A DNA stretch of 64,000 bases from an uncultured SAR116 cluster alpha proteobacterium (GTDB lineage Bacteria > Pseudomonadota > Alphaproteobacteria > Puniceispirillales > GCA-002684695): contig CACMFN010000011.1 in NCBI GenBank assembly GCA_902612965.1, positions 1 through 64,000 of the forward strand, written 5' to 3'. The notes below the pieces were generated by a model. That model was given only the letters and a program-made list of their open reading frames with translations. It searched no databases and had not been told where the DNA came from. A program made the translations under genes and the position numbers. Below are positions 7,391 to 16,840 of this stretch, in pieces (positions within the stretch are counted from its first letter, which is position 1; every line of letters starts with the position of its first letter).

Positions 7391-7518
7391 ATAAAATAAG
7401 ATTCTAATTAATCCTTCAAACCTTTTATCTATTTTCAACTATCTATGTAATTATATCTATTTTGTAATCATAACAACTTTTTTTGATTTAATATCATTTA
7501 CAACTTTTAAAAGCTTAT

Positions 7519-8187
7519 TTAATTTTTAATTTGTTCATAAGCTAATGCAGCAACAATATGTGTTCTTGTTTCTTCACCCCCATTTAAAGCGGTATGGTAT
7601 CCTCTTGTATCTGTGAAATAAACTGAACCATCTGCTGGTAAGTGTGTTAAATGGTGGTTTACAATAAATAGGGAACCTGGGTTTGTTTCAATTGGAATAT
7701 GGATTCTAGGTTCAGGGTCCCTGTGCCATGAATTACAATTATAAATTCCTTTTGATAAAACTCTCATTCGACCAATTGGGAACCTTTTTATCAATTCAGT
7801 GTAAACTTTCTCAAAGTAGGTTCCTTTAAGTTTTGGATTAAACTCAGAAAATTGTTTTTCTTCAATTAATTCTTCTCTGGGTTCTTCTTTGTAGTGTTTA
7901 TCACCTCTAATCCAATACCTTCCAGATAAATCATTTTCTGTCCATTCCTTTTGTCCTGGCCTTTGTGTCAAAGAAAAAACACTAAACCCATAATCGTTTT
8001 TTTTATTCTGAGTTATATTTTCTAACTTCAATTTGTGAAGACAATCCCTAAGTTTATTGATATCAAACTTGAGCTTTAATTTATGAATTCCTGGTCCAGG
8101 AATAAATTCAGTAACTCTACTATGATCAGGGATTTTTGACATAGCATTTTTTATAAATATAACGTCTTCATCTAAATCATCTCTCAT
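7519..8187 (-). CDS. Putative Fe(II)/2-oxoglutarate oxygenase, aspartyl/asparaginyl beta-hydroxylase-like
   Basis: 222 residues, cytoplasmic. Residues about 158-172 carry WHRDPEPRIHIPI, an HxD metal pair in a double-stranded beta-helix strand; further on YFTDTRGYHTALNGG supplies the distal His, and EETRTHIVAAL a conserved Arg suitable for the 2-oxoglutarate carboxylate. That order (HxD...H...R) fits the aspartyl/asparaginyl hydroxylase-type cupin fold. The first 90 residues look like a substrate-recognition module. Substrate unknown; could be a protein side chain or a free metabolite. It stands alone between an accessory stretch and the helicase gene. Confidence 0.7.
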   Translation of the reverse strand: MRDDLDEDVIFIKNAMSKIPDHSRVTEFIPGPGIHKLKLKFDINKLRDCLHKLKLENITQNKKNDYGFSVFSLTQRPGQKEWTENDLSGRYWIRGDKHYKEEPREELIEEKQFSEFNPKLKGTYFEKVYTELIKRFPIGRMRVLSKGIYNCNSWHRDPEPRIHIPIETNPGSLFIVNHHLTHLPADGSVYFTDTRGYHTALNGGEETRTHIVAALAYEQIKN

Positions 8188-8381
8188 ATTTAACTTCCTA
8201 ATTTATTTTAAATAAATGCTAATTGAAATTGTTTGCTATTAACAATTTAGAAGATAAAGGTAAATATTAAAAATATTACTTTTAGATCTTTCTAAGCAAC
8301 AAAAATAAATTAAAAATCCAAAGTAAAATTAAAATATATATTAATGATATTAATAAATAGTATTTTCTGTTACTAAGCGTG

Positions 8382-9794
8382 ATGGAAAATATTTATAAAA
8401 TAAATAAAACACTTTTTGAAAATATAAGAAATAAGGGGTTTACTAGTTTCACAGATGTTCAAAAAAATGTAATTAAAAAAAATAATTATAACTGTGATTT
8501 ACTCGTAAGTTCTAAAACTGGATCTGGTAAGACTTTAGCTTATTGTTTATCTATATCAGATGATGTTTTGAAAAAAAAAATAAAAATTAATTCAGCACCT
8601 ACTGGATTAATAGTTGCGCCCACAAGAGAACTTGCACTTCAAGTTTTTGAAGAAATACAATGGTTGTTTAAAAACACAAAATTAATTGCTGTTACTTCAA
8701 TAGGGGGTATGGATATAAGCAAAGAACGAAAAAAAATCTCTAAAAAGTTTAATTTATTAATTGGTACACCTGGTAGAATAAATGATCATCTAAGAAAAAA
8801 GTTTTTAAATCTATCACAATTGTCTTTTTTGGTTTTAGATGAAGCTGACGAAATGCTTGATTTAGGTTTTAAGGAGGATTTAGAAGCTATTATTCAGTCT
8901 TGTTCAATAAACACAAGAAAACTTTTATTTTCAGCAACTTTGCCGAAAAAAATAATATTTTTGGCAAATAAGTATTTAACAAATCCAAAAAAAATTGAAG
9001 TGTCTAATCAAGATATTCCTCATTCAGATATTGAGTACGAAACCTTTTTTATAAATAAAAAAGACAATGAAAATGCTATTTTTAATTTATTAAGATACTA
9101 CGATAACAAAAATGTTTTAATTTTCTGTTCAACAAGAGCTTCCGTTACTCATGTCCATACAAGGTTACTTAATAGAGGATTTAAAGTTGTGTGTCTTTCT
9201 GGTGCGCTGAGTCAATCTGAAAGGTTTAAAGCTCTTCAAGACATGAAAAATGGAAGGTCTAAAATTTGTGTTGCAACCGATGTGGCTGCCCGAGGTATAG
9301 ACTTAGTTGATTTAGACATAGTCATTCATGCTGATTTGCCCAAAAATAGGGAAAATCTTTTGCATAGAAGTGGAAGGACTGGTAGAGCAGGTAAAAAAGG
9401 TAAATGCATTTTATTCTTTTCACCTAAAGAAATTAAGTTTTATGAGAATTTAATTTTTGAAGCTAAAATAAAACCTAGGCTCAAAAGATTTTTTCAAAAA
9501 GAGGAAATAGAAAATAAAGATAATGAAAAAATTATTAATAATATCTTTTTAAATGAAAGAGTTCCAGATAATGAAGAAATCATTTTAAAAGAAATTATTG
9601 ATAAATTTTCTATAAGAGAAATTGCTTTAGCTTATATAAAAAATATAAAGAAGGATTTATCACCAATTGAAGATGTAGAGGATATATATAATTCACTTAA
9701 TGAATTAAGATCTATTCAAAAAAAATATAAATATAAAAAAAAGGGAAAAAAAAGAAGTTTTAAATTTAAAGACAGAAAAAAAAGTAAAAGATAA
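8382..9794 (+). CDS. DEAD-box ATP-dependent RNA helicase
   Basis: 470 residues from the ATG at 8382 (a GTG three bases earlier is less likely). All motifs are present in order: Q motif (FTSFTDVQ), motif I SKTGSGKT, Ia PTRELALQ, TPGR, II DEADEM, III SAT, then ATDVAARGID and HRSGRTGRAG (VI). The C-terminal 90 residues are Lys/Glu-rich and end in a strongly basic tail, typical of CsdA/RhlE-like helicases that unwind structured rRNA or mRNA, often during cold growth or ribosome assembly. The poly-A-rich codons make several lysine runs. It stands alone with no clear operon partner. Confidence 0.93.
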   Translation: MENIYKINKTLFENIRNKGFTSFTDVQKNVIKKNNYNCDLLVSSKTGSGKTLAYCLSISDDVLKKKIKINSAPTGLIVAPTRELALQVFEEIQWLFKNTKLIAVTSIGGMDISKERKKISKKFNLLIGTPGRINDHLRKKFLNLSQLSFLVLDEADEMLDLGFKEDLEAIIQSCSINTRKLLFSATLPKKIIFLANKYLTNPKKIEVSNQDIPHSDIEYETFFINKKDNENAIFNLLRYYDNKNVLIFCSTRASVTHVHTRLLNRGFKVVCLSGALSQSERFKALQDMKNGRSKICVATDVAARGIDLVDLDIVIHADLPKNRENLLHRSGRTGRAGKKGKCILFFSPKEIKFYENLIFEAKIKPRLKRFFQKEEIENKDNEKIINNIFLNERVPDNEEIILKEIIDKFSIREIALAYIKNIKKDLSPIEDVEDIYNSLNELRSIQKKYKYKKKGKKRSFKFKDRKKSKR

Positions 9795-9900
9795 ATATTT
9801 GATAATACAATCATCAAGAAATATGTGTTATAAATTATATTTATCATTTTAGAGCTCTCATATTAAATATCTGTATAAAATATAAGAGATTTGCAAATTT

Positions 9901-10767
9901 CTACTTTAGAGCTAATTTCCTTTCTCGCCATATAGTATAGTAACCAGCTACTACAATAATTATTGCACCCAAAAGAGTAATTTTGTCAGGTCGTTCTCCC
10001 AAAACCATCATAGCTAACAAAATTGCAAAAATAAGCCTTGAGTACCTAAATGGAGATATAACTGATATATCACCTTTTCGAGTAGCAAGCACTAACATAA
10101 AATATGAAAAGCAACCAAATATAGTTATCATAAAAACTACAAGCCATTGAAAGTTTGTTAGAGCAATAAAGTCTCCAAAGAAGGGTATTGAGATAATGCC
10201 GCCAATAGTAGTTAATATAAATGCATATAAGGAAACAGTTATTGAATGAACTTCTTTACTTATATTTTTAGTAACTATATCTCTTAATGCCAAACATGCT
10301 ACACCCAATAAAACTATCAAGGAAGAAGTATGAAAACTATTAAGCCCAGGCTTCAATATCAATATAACTCCTAAAAAACCAAAAAAAACTGCGCTCCACC
10401 TGCGCCAACCTACAATTTCTTTGAAAATTAAAACAGCTCCAAGAGTTATGAATAGTGGGAGTGCCTGTAAAATAGATGACACTATTGATAAAGGTAACAA
10501 AGAAATAGATGTTACAATCAATACAGCTCCCATCATATCTGCAATACAACGAATTATGAAAAATTTATTTTTTATAATATTGTTTTCCAAAATTGGGATA
10601 TCTTTTATTATTGATATAAAACCCAGTAAAAATGTTGTAGAAAGACCAACATAAACTAAAATCTGAGAAACGGGGATTGTTTCTGATAAGATTTTTAAAA
10701 ACAAATCCTCAATTGCAAACCCACCCATAGAAAGTGTCATAAATATTATTCCTCGGAGATTTTCCAA
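9901..10767 (-). CDS. EamA/DMT family transporter
   Basis: 288 residues with ten predicted membrane helices and two EamA repeats; the pattern SPFRYSRLIFAILLAMMVLGERPDKITLLGA near the end (residue region 236-266) is the conserved second-repeat signature with the E of LGE. I start at a TTG (10767) because AAAGGA sits at the right distance; the next option is ATG at 10740. DMT proteins export amino acids, nucleobases or other small metabolites; substrate unknown. Two other paralogous DMT genes lie at 20512 and 24743. Confidence 0.88.
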   Translation of the reverse strand: MENLRGIIFMTLSMGGFAIEDLFLKILSETIPVSQILVYVGLSTTFLLGFISIIKDIPILENNIIKNKFFIIRCIADMMGAVLIVTSISLLPLSIVSSILQALPLFITLGAVLIFKEIVGWRRWSAVFFGFLGVILILKPGLNSFHTSSLIVLLGVACLALRDIVTKNISKEVHSITVSLYAFILTTIGGIISIPFFGDFIALTNFQWLVVFMITIFGCFSYFMLVLATRKGDISVISPFRYSRLIFAILLAMMVLGERPDKITLLGAIIIVVAGYYTIWRERKLALK

Positions 10768-11161
10768 TTGATATTCCTTTTTTATTTGTAGTTTGCGTGT
10801 TAGTAGATAATTAACAGAAGATTAGTACTTTTAAAATCTAATGAGTTTAACAATGATATTAATTATTGATAAGTATAAATTAAATGAAAATTTAGATTAC
10901 TATATTTCAACATGAAAATAAAACTTTTAGTTTTATTAAAGCAAACTATACGTTCTATAATTATATGCTTTTGGAAAACATTTTTAGATCAAAAAGAAGT
11001 CTATGATCAAATTATTTGAGCATCTTTAATAATAACTGGCTTTATAGAAAGTTTAATTAAAGATAAATAAATTTATCTAATTTAATTATTTGGTGTAAAA
11101 CTGAACCATCATTATTTGTTACTGATTGTACATATAATTTAGAGATAAAAAATAAAAATTT
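10768..11161. other. Spacer of about 390 bases, no firm gene
   Basis: A 35-codon frame at 10912-11019 on the plus strand (starting MKIKLLVLLKQTIRS) has a hydrophobic stretch but no ribosome site and no recognised family, so I leave it uncalled. The remainder is AT-rich. The start region of the minus-strand DMT gene lies at the left end. Confidence 0.4.
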
Positions 11162-11578
11162 TTAAATAAATAACTTGTCCCTTAGGCCAATTATTAAAGT
11201 TAAATAAACAAATACTTTAAAAATTGATGCATACATGGCCTCTGGTGCTACTTTATATTTGTCTCTACCAAGTGTGAATGCAAACCCAAAATAAGCTCCA
11301 GTATTATAAATTAAGTTTGCAATAAAAACTATTAAACCCAAAGTAAAAAAAGCCCAATTTCCTTGAGGGCCAATAAAAAGAATTAGAATGCCAGTCAGTG
11401 ACTCTGCTGTGGGCCATGCTGCTGCAAATCTTTGTACTAGGGTGGCTGATTCATCAATATTATATCTTCTAAAAATGCCTTTCGCTTCCCATAATTGATA
11501 TGCATAAAAACCAGGTGTAAGAACACAACCAAAAGCAAAAAGTAAAAATAAATAGATATTATTAAAATTATCAATCAT
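11162..11578 (-). CDS. Four-helix integral membrane protein of unknown function
   Basis: 138 residues with four membrane segments: about 8-28, 60-70, 73-92 and 115-135. Between helices 1 and 2 lies a soluble loop (AKGIFRRYNIDESATLVQRFAA) that looks amphipathic. Architecture resembles small DoxX-like or DUF4345-like proteins, but I cannot assign a family. It follows the YeiH-type exporter on the same strand with a 32-base spacer, so co-transcription is likely. No signal peptide or lipobox. Confidence 0.6.
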   Translation of the reverse strand: MIDNFNNIYLFLLFAFGCVLTPGFYAYQLWEAKGIFRRYNIDESATLVQRFAAAWPTAESLTGILILFIGPQGNWAFFTLGLIVFIANLIYNTGAYFGFAFTLGRDKYKVAPEAMYASIFKVFVYLTLIIGLRDKLFI

Positions 11579-11610
11579 ATGAATATAATACCTTAAACTA
11601 GATTTAAATT

Positions 11611-12597
11611 TTATATATCCAAAACGTTAATCAACACAAGTGCAGATATCAACAAAAATAAAGTCTCTAAAACAAGAATTACTGAGTAGCTAAAACTAAC
11701 TTTAGAAAACTCTTGCAGGTTTGTTTTTATCCCTAAAGCGGATATCGCAATTATTATAAACCATATTGAAATTTCATTTATGTAATCAATAAAAAATTCA
11801 GGCAGATTAAAAATATTTCTTACTATAGCAAAAAATATAAATAATAATATAAACCAAGGTAAGGTAACTTTGCTATTTTGAGAGCCAGGAAATGTATACA
11901 TTACAATTATCATCACAACTGGTAGTAATGTTACCCTAATCATTTTGATTACAGTTGCAATGATGCCACTTTCTTCACTTATTGAATAACCGGCTCCAAC
12001 TACTTGAGCTATGTCATGAATTGTAGCTCCAATCAGATACCCACTTTCAATTTCATTCATCCCTAAACTTTTAAAGAGTATAGGATAAATAATCATAGAT
12101 ACTGTTGATAAAATGGTTACTCCAATTACAACAAACAAAACATCTTTAGTTCTGTTTTTATTGTATGGTAAGACAGATGCAATTGCTAAAGCCGCCGAAG
12201 CACCACAAATAGCAACAGAGGCTCCAGCAAGTAAACCAAATGCCAGCTTTCTACCAAAAATATAAGATAGCAAAGTGCCAAATCCAAAAGTTAGAATTAC
12301 TAGGATGATCAATGCAACTATAGGAAAATATCCAATGCTTTCTATTTCACTTAAAGTTAATTTTAGGCCTAAAAGGGCAACTCCCATTCGGAGTATAGTG
12401 CCAGAAGCAAATTCAATTCCTTCTTTACAATTTTTTTCATTATTTAAAAAATTAAAAGCAATTCCTATTAGTAATGCAAAAAGTATAACAGGTGCATTAT
12501 ATTGATTTGATAAAAAGTTTGATGAAATTGCTATTAGAACAACAAGTGCAAATCCACCACTAACTTCTTTTAATTTTTCTTTAAAGGAAAGAAGCAT
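11611..12597 (-). CDS. YeiH family putative sulfate exporter
   Basis: 328 residues with about ten membrane helices. It matches the YeiH/Cons_hypoth698 family: residues 65-80 (ASGTILRMGVALLGLKL), 124-145 (AGASVAICGASAALAIASVLP), and the conserved IGATIHDIAQVVGAGYSIS around 189-207. The family is annotated as putative sulfate exporters, related to systems expressed during taurine or cysteate desulfonation, but the transported ion is rarely proven. No sulfonate genes are adjacent. The downstream partner at 11162 is a small membrane protein. Confidence 0.88.
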   Translation of the reverse strand: MLLSFKEKLKEVSGGFALVVLIAISSNFLSNQYNAPVILFALLIGIAFNFLNNEKNCKEGIEFASGTILRMGVALLGLKLTLSEIESIGYFPIVALIILVILTFGFGTLLSYIFGRKLAFGLLAGASVAICGASAALAIASVLPYNKNRTKDVLFVVIGVTILSTVSMIIYPILFKSLGMNEIESGYLIGATIHDIAQVVGAGYSISEESGIIATVIKMIRVTLLPVVMIIVMYTFPGSQNSKVTLPWFILLFIFFAIVRNIFNLPEFFIDYINEISIWFIIIAISALGIKTNLQEFSKVSFSYSVILVLETLFLLISALVLINVLDI

Positions 12598-12734
12598 TCG
12601 ATTTTACTACATTATTATCAGATTAATGTAAAATGCGTTCAGAATTTTCTTGTAGTTAATTAAAATTAATATTTTCATTATGTCTCAATGGAAAGAAATA
12701 GCTTGCTCTTTCTAAAGAGTTTGCAATTTTTTTT

Positions 12735-13142
12735 CTAATATATGAAAGTGATAATTTGTATTGATAATATTATCAAACCAACCCAAGAAAGTAAGAAAAA
12801 ACCAGTTCTCAACCATGGAACAGCAAATAAATAACACAAATAATGTAAAAGACGAGAATAAAAGAATATTATTGATCCTAATTGTGTTTGACTATTACTT
12901 AAATCCAAAAAAGTAATTATAAAAATTAAAATACCAAATAATGGGAGGTTCTCAATTAAATTTAAATGTGCAGACTTAGCCCTGATAGCCCAATTTGGAA
13001 TGTTAATGGTATTGTCTTCGTAACCACAAGTGTTTTTAATACCAAATCTAAAAAATCTTTCAGTTACATAAGGAATCCATAGTAGACAACAAAATATTGT
13101 TGTCAAAAATAAATAAAATAATTCAGTTGTTATTAATATCAT
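12735..13142 (-). CDS. MAPEG family membrane protein
   Basis: 135 residues from the ATG at 13142, which has GGAG six bases upstream; a TTG four codons earlier is less likely. Four membrane helices. The family signature is visible: RAKSAHLNLIENLPLFG (residues about 55-71; Arg and Glu-Asn of MAPEG helix 2) and FYSRLLHYLCYLFAVPWLRT (about 95-115, Arg-x-x-His-Tyr). MAPEG proteins are glutathione transferases or peroxidases of membranes in eukaryotes; bacterial members are uncharacterised. It follows 13176-13493 closely on the same strand. Confidence 0.88.
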   Translation of the reverse strand: MILITTELFYLFLTTIFCCLLWIPYVTERFFRFGIKNTCGYEDNTINIPNWAIRAKSAHLNLIENLPLFGILIFIITFLDLSNSQTQLGSIIFFYSRLLHYLCYLFAVPWLRTGFFLLSWVGLIILSIQIITFIY

Positions 13143-13175
13143 ATTTAACTCCAATTAAATTTTATGGCCTTTAAT

Positions 13176-13493
13176 TTATTTTTCTTCAAAAATACCTTTG
13201 TCAAACATTTTAGATATTTCACCAGAAGCTTCACCCTCTGAAAAACTTACCACCGCCCCCATTTCTTTTTCCATTTGAATAAATTTATTTATTTCATCAA
13301 CACCATATTTTTTAAATGTCTCTTTGTCTTTCCAGATTGAAATTACAGAGTGGCTAATTTCTGAAATATTTACAGTAAGTCTTGCAATTCTTCCATTTAC
13401 TCCAAAATTTGATAATGTACTTTTAGCGTGTTTCTGAACTGCTTCTTTAGCCATTTTATTCGGAAACTTTACTTGATTAATTCTTACATACAT
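13176..13493 (-). CDS. Small dimeric alpha/beta-barrel-like protein
   Basis: 105 residues, cytoplasmic. It begins MYVRINQVKFPN and continues with a helix (KEAVQKHAKSTLSNFG), strands (RIARLTVNISEISHSVISIWKD) and a second helix, the usual layout of ABM/Dabb-type proteins. The MY(A/V)RI start is shared with the paralogs at 2086 and 3443, but overall similarity is low. Its stop lies 33 bases before the MAPEG gene ATG. Role unknown; a sensor or oxygenase for small lipophilic molecules is possible. Confidence 0.6.
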   Translation of the reverse strand: MYVRINQVKFPNKMAKEAVQKHAKSTLSNFGVNGRIARLTVNISEISHSVISIWKDKETFKKYGVDEINKFIQMEKEMGAVVSFSEGEASGEISKMFDKGIFEEK

Positions 13494-13600
13494 AAATTAG
13501 CTCTATTTAATCCTTTTCAAAAAATTCATTTTATAATTGTTAACTTATATATAAAGATCAAGCTATATTCAAAATTAAATATATATATATACTATAGTTT

Positions 13601-14173
13601 ATGATCACATACGTTGTTATAGATGCTGAGTTTGATGGGCCATTGCCAGGTATAAATTCTATGATAAGTTTAGGAGCTGTAGCAATTAATAAAAACGGTG
13701 ATACTTTAGGTGACTTTGAAATTAATTTATTACCATTAGAAAATTCTATTTCTGATCCAGTCACAATGGATTGGTTTAAAAATGAAGCAAAAGAAGCATA
13801 TGATTATTGCAAAAAAAATCAGATACCACCAAATGAAGCAATGACCAAATTTGGTAATTGGCTTATGAAACTGCCAACTCCGAGGATTATGGCAGCTCAT
13901 CCGGCACCAATAGACTTTGCATGGATCAATTTTTATTTATTAAAGTTTCTTCGTGATAGGTTAGATCAATATCCTTTACACTATCCCTTTTTTCAATCTA
14001 TGCCAGCTTTTGATATTAAATCTTATGCTGTGAGAGTTCTTCAAAAAGATTATACGGACATTAATAGAAATAATTACCCTATTGAATTACACGATAATAA
14101 AAATCATACGCATAAAGCAATTGATGATGCCAGAGAATACGCTAGTTTATTAGTAAAACTACTTAACATTTAA
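13601..14173 (+). CDS. DEDDh-type 3'-5' exonuclease
   Basis: 190 residues. The DnaQ-like motifs are visible: ExoI as VIDAEFDGP (residues 6-14, Asp-x-Glu), ExoII region MAAHPAPIDFAWI (about 105-117, with an Asp), and ExoIII as HKAIDDAREYASLL (about 171-184, His followed five residues later by Asp). That is the DEDDh set of RNase T/oligoribonuclease/DnaQ-epsilon relatives. It would trim RNA or DNA 3' ends using two metal ions. Too distinct to name the orthologue. It stands alone. Confidence 0.82.
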   Translation: MITYVVIDAEFDGPLPGINSMISLGAVAINKNGDTLGDFEINLLPLENSISDPVTMDWFKNEAKEAYDYCKKNQIPPNEAMTKFGNWLMKLPTPRIMAAHPAPIDFAWINFYLLKFLRDRLDQYPLHYPFFQSMPAFDIKSYAVRVLQKDYTDINRNNYPIELHDNKNHTHKAIDDAREYASLLVKLLNI

Positions 14174-14195
14174 AATAACTTTGAATGGAATACTC

Positions 14196-15572
14196 TTAAA
14201 TAACTGATAAATAGCCAATCATACCGGATGCATGATGTTCTAGCATATGGCAGTGAAACAACCATTTACCCGGATTGTTTGCAACAAAAATTAAATCTGC
14301 TTTTTCATCAGGTTGCATCAGATACGTGTCTCTCAATAGATCAATTTCTAAATTCTCAAATTCTTTTGAATTAACCCAAAAATGGTGTCCGTGAAGGTGC
14401 ATAGTGTGTGGCCATCTAGTATCATTCCAACATCTTAAGATAACAATTTCACCAAGTTTCAAATTTGCTATTTTATAGTTGTAGTCACCAACATTTTTAT
14501 TAAACGCCCATAATTTTGTTTCATTTAGTGCTAAGTCTCTAAATTCTCTTCGTTCACCATTGAAAATGGCACTTTTTAAATTACCCATAGCTCCTCCTTG
14601 CATATGTATATTAATAACTTTTGCATTATTTAATGACGGGAAAGGGTAATAAGGTTTTTTGTTAAAATCTAAAACACTAACACTTTGGTTTTTTGGTTCA
14701 AATGTAGCTGCAACTAGCTCATTGCCTGTACTAACTTCTTTTAGGTGATTTAGCTTTGAGGTTTCATCAATAAGAATATCAATTCTCTGTCCCGGACCAA
14801 GCACCACTTTATTTGTTTTGAATGGATTGCAGGGTGAACCATCAGCAGCTATAACTCGAAAATATATATCATCATTAAGCATAAATTTCAAAACTCTTGC
14901 ATTTGCTGTATTTAAAAATCTTAATCTTGCTTGACCACTACTAAACACCTCAATATTAGGTTTAAAAACACCATTTATAGTAAGGCGATTTCCGTAGCGT
15001 CCTGCATGTGACCAATCGTGCAAGTTTCCTAAAGATGAAACATCCATTTGCAGATCTTCGTTAAGTAGCCAATCATCTGCTAGAACTAAAATATCATTTT
15101 TCTCTTTTAATTGATCATTATCAGAAACTATTAATGGCCCGTACAATCCACGTGTAACTTGCTCCCATGCTTTGTTGTGAGCATGATACCAAAATGTCCC
15201 TGCGTCCTTAACGGGAAATCGATAAACAAAACTTTCTCCAGGTTCGACTAATGGTTGAGATAAAACTGGTACGCCATCCATTGAATTAATATTACGAATT
15301 CCGTGCCAATGCACTGCCGATGGTTCATCAAGTTGATTATTGAAAATTATTTCAATTACATCATTTTTATTTGCTGTTATTAATGGTCCAGGACAATTAT
15401 TATTAAAAAGCCAGAGGTCAGTTTTATTTTGATTTTTTTCAAAACTATATTTTGACTTCTTGGCAGTCAATTCATATTTTTTTATATTATTAAGAGCGTT
15501 CGTAGTATACGGAATAGCTGTTAGAAATAATCCTGCACCGGTATTTTGAATAAATTTTCTTCTGGAAATCAT
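14196..15572 (-). CDS. Periplasmic multicopper oxidase (CopA/CueO-like)
   Basis: 458 residues with a Tat signal (SRRKFIQNTGAGLFLTA). All four copper-binding strings are present: HWHGI (about 83-87), FWYHAHNKAWEQ (about 127-138), HTMHLHGHHFWV (about 392-403) and FHCHMLEHHASGM (about 440-452), where Cys and the two His plus the final Met form the type-1 site. It likely oxidises Cu(I) to Cu(II) in the periplasm with O2 as acceptor. No Met-rich insert is obvious. Last gene of the CueR-controlled operon, directly abutting the CopD gene. Confidence 0.93.
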   Translation of the reverse strand: MISRRKFIQNTGAGLFLTAIPYTTNALNNIKKYELTAKKSKYSFEKNQNKTDLWLFNNNCPGPLITANKNDVIEIIFNNQLDEPSAVHWHGIRNINSMDGVPVLSQPLVEPGESFVYRFPVKDAGTFWYHAHNKAWEQVTRGLYGPLIVSDNDQLKEKNDILVLADDWLLNEDLQMDVSSLGNLHDWSHAGRYGNRLTINGVFKPNIEVFSSGQARLRFLNTANARVLKFMLNDDIYFRVIAADGSPCNPFKTNKVVLGPGQRIDILIDETSKLNHLKEVSTGNELVAATFEPKNQSVSVLDFNKKPYYPFPSLNNAKVINIHMQGGAMGNLKSAIFNGERREFRDLALNETKLWAFNKNVGDYNYKIANLKLGEIVILRCWNDTRWPHTMHLHGHHFWVNSKEFENLEIDLLRDTYLMQPDEKADLIFVANNPGKWLFHCHMLEHHASGMIGYLSVI

Positions 15573-16457
15573 CTAATCGTACATAGTTGAATTGTACATT
15601 GGCAACATGAAAGATGTAGTTAATAAGCTTGTCAAGATCAGCACAAATATTGTTAGCATGATTTCATAATTGATAGAGGAATATAATTTCCCAACGCCTT
15701 TTTCTGGATGAGTTTCTATCATGGGAACATATCTAAATTTATTTAATGCACCTATCAAAAGTAAAAAATTAACTGAAATAAATTTAATTAGTAATATTAC
15801 TCCGTATGACGTCGAAAAAATATTTCTTATATCTCCAAGAAGTATGTAACTGTAAAAGATACCTGACAATACTAGCAAACCAACATAACTGACGGCATAA
15901 ACTCCAAACTTATGAGCCACATCACCTACAACTTTATAATTTGAATATTTGCATAATTGACGTAAAGGAATAAAAGAACCAAGCCAGTAGGATATACATG
16001 TTAAGTGTATTAGTAATAATAATTGTGCTAAATAACCGTTAGTGCTTGAATGACCAACCATTGCAAAAGATAACACTATACCAATAGTGCAAATAATAAG
16101 TATTATTCGTCCAACTTTATTAACTGTAAAGATTGTACAACAAACTAAAGTATGAGCTATAATTGTCAAAATGGCAACTTGCCCTACTGTTGTATTTGAT
16201 GCCAATTTCAATAATTCAAAATTAAATGCACTCATGATATCACCACCAAAATTTCCGGCGATTGAAAAAAAATAAAAAATACAAACAAAAATACCTAATC
16301 CTGACGAAGTAAGCATTACTTTATTGCAAAATAGAATATTTTCTTTTTCCATTAATTTTCTAAAATGAAAGATAAACAGTGCAGTTCCTGCAGTTCCAAC
16401 AACTGATACATAAAAGAATATTTTTAAAATAGGGTTTAAAAAAGTCCACAGCTCCAT
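15573..16457 (-). CDS. copD: CopD family copper-resistance membrane protein
   Basis: 294 residues with eight predicted membrane helices, no signal peptide. The CopD-domain signature is present: a His-containing helix (FAMVGHSSTNGYLAQLLLLIHLTCISYWLGS, residues about 131-161) and NKFRYVPMIETHPEKG at 240-255, typical of CopD/YcnJ. It would move copper across the inner membrane or hand it over with CopC. Its ATG at 16457 follows AGAGG, and its stop abuts the oxidase start, so translation may be coupled. Confidence 0.9.
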   Translation of the reverse strand: MELWTFLNPILKIFFYVSVVGTAGTALFIFHFRKLMEKENILFCNKVMLTSSGLGIFVCIFYFFSIAGNFGGDIMSAFNFELLKLASNTTVGQVAILTIIAHTLVCCTIFTVNKVGRIILIICTIGIVLSFAMVGHSSTNGYLAQLLLLIHLTCISYWLGSFIPLRQLCKYSNYKVVGDVAHKFGVYAVSYVGLLVLSGIFYSYILLGDIRNIFSTSYGVILLIKFISVNFLLLIGALNKFRYVPMIETHPEKGVGKLYSSINYEIMLTIFVLILTSLLTTSFMLPMYNSTMYD

Positions 16458-16483
16458 TGATATACCTCTTAATAAACTTCTTC

Positions 16484-16831
16484 TTAATAAACTTCGAATG
16501 TAAATTTACCTTTTATAACATGACCATCAGAAGCCATTGCTCTCCAGTCTGTTTTGTATTTACCACTACCTAAATCAGGCAGTTTAATTGTGTGCTTGTC
16601 TGACAGAACCATTAAAAACTCTTTAGGCAAATCTACTTTCTCGTTATTATTTTCTGTATTAATTATCTCAAACTTTGTAAACATTGCCGGGTTGACAAAC
16701 TCGATTTGTATTTCTTTAGGTGCATCCGTTAAAACTGCACCATCACTTGGGATCAAATTAGCAATTGGTGAATGTGCAGAAGCTGATAATGGTAAAATAA
16801 TGAAAATGATAAATAAAATTTTTTTAAACAT
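16484..16831 (-). CDS. copC: CopC family periplasmic copper-binding protein
   Basis: 115 residues with a Sec signal (LFIIFIILPLSASA) so that the mature protein would start HSPIANLIPSDGAVL, giving the N-terminal His of the CopC Cu(II) site. DGHVIKGKFTFEVY at the C-terminus supplies the second conserved Asp and His. The Met-rich Cu(I) loop of Pseudomonas CopC is missing, which is usual for Cu(II)-only members. GGAG precedes the ATG. It lies between the cytochrome c and copD in the operon. Confidence 0.92.
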   Translation of the reverse strand: MFKKILFIIFIILPLSASAHSPIANLIPSDGAVLTDAPKEIQIEFVNPAMFTKFEIINTENNNEKVDLPKEFLMVLSDKHTIKLPDLGSGKYKTDWRAMASDGHVIKGKFTFEVY

Positions 16832-16840
16832 AAAGTCTCC

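Noticed and set aside
8190-8370. Hydrophobic minus-strand frame (YYLLISLIYILILLW) before the helicase gene
   Set aside because: No start codon in frame; AT-rich DNA easily gives Leu/Ile-rich frames.
12655-12745. Minus-strand frame downstream of the MAPEG gene reading like a DUF1127-type tail (SLERASYFFPLRHNE)
   Set aside because: Stop upstream and no ATG, GTG or TTG before the interesting part; cannot be shown to be translated.
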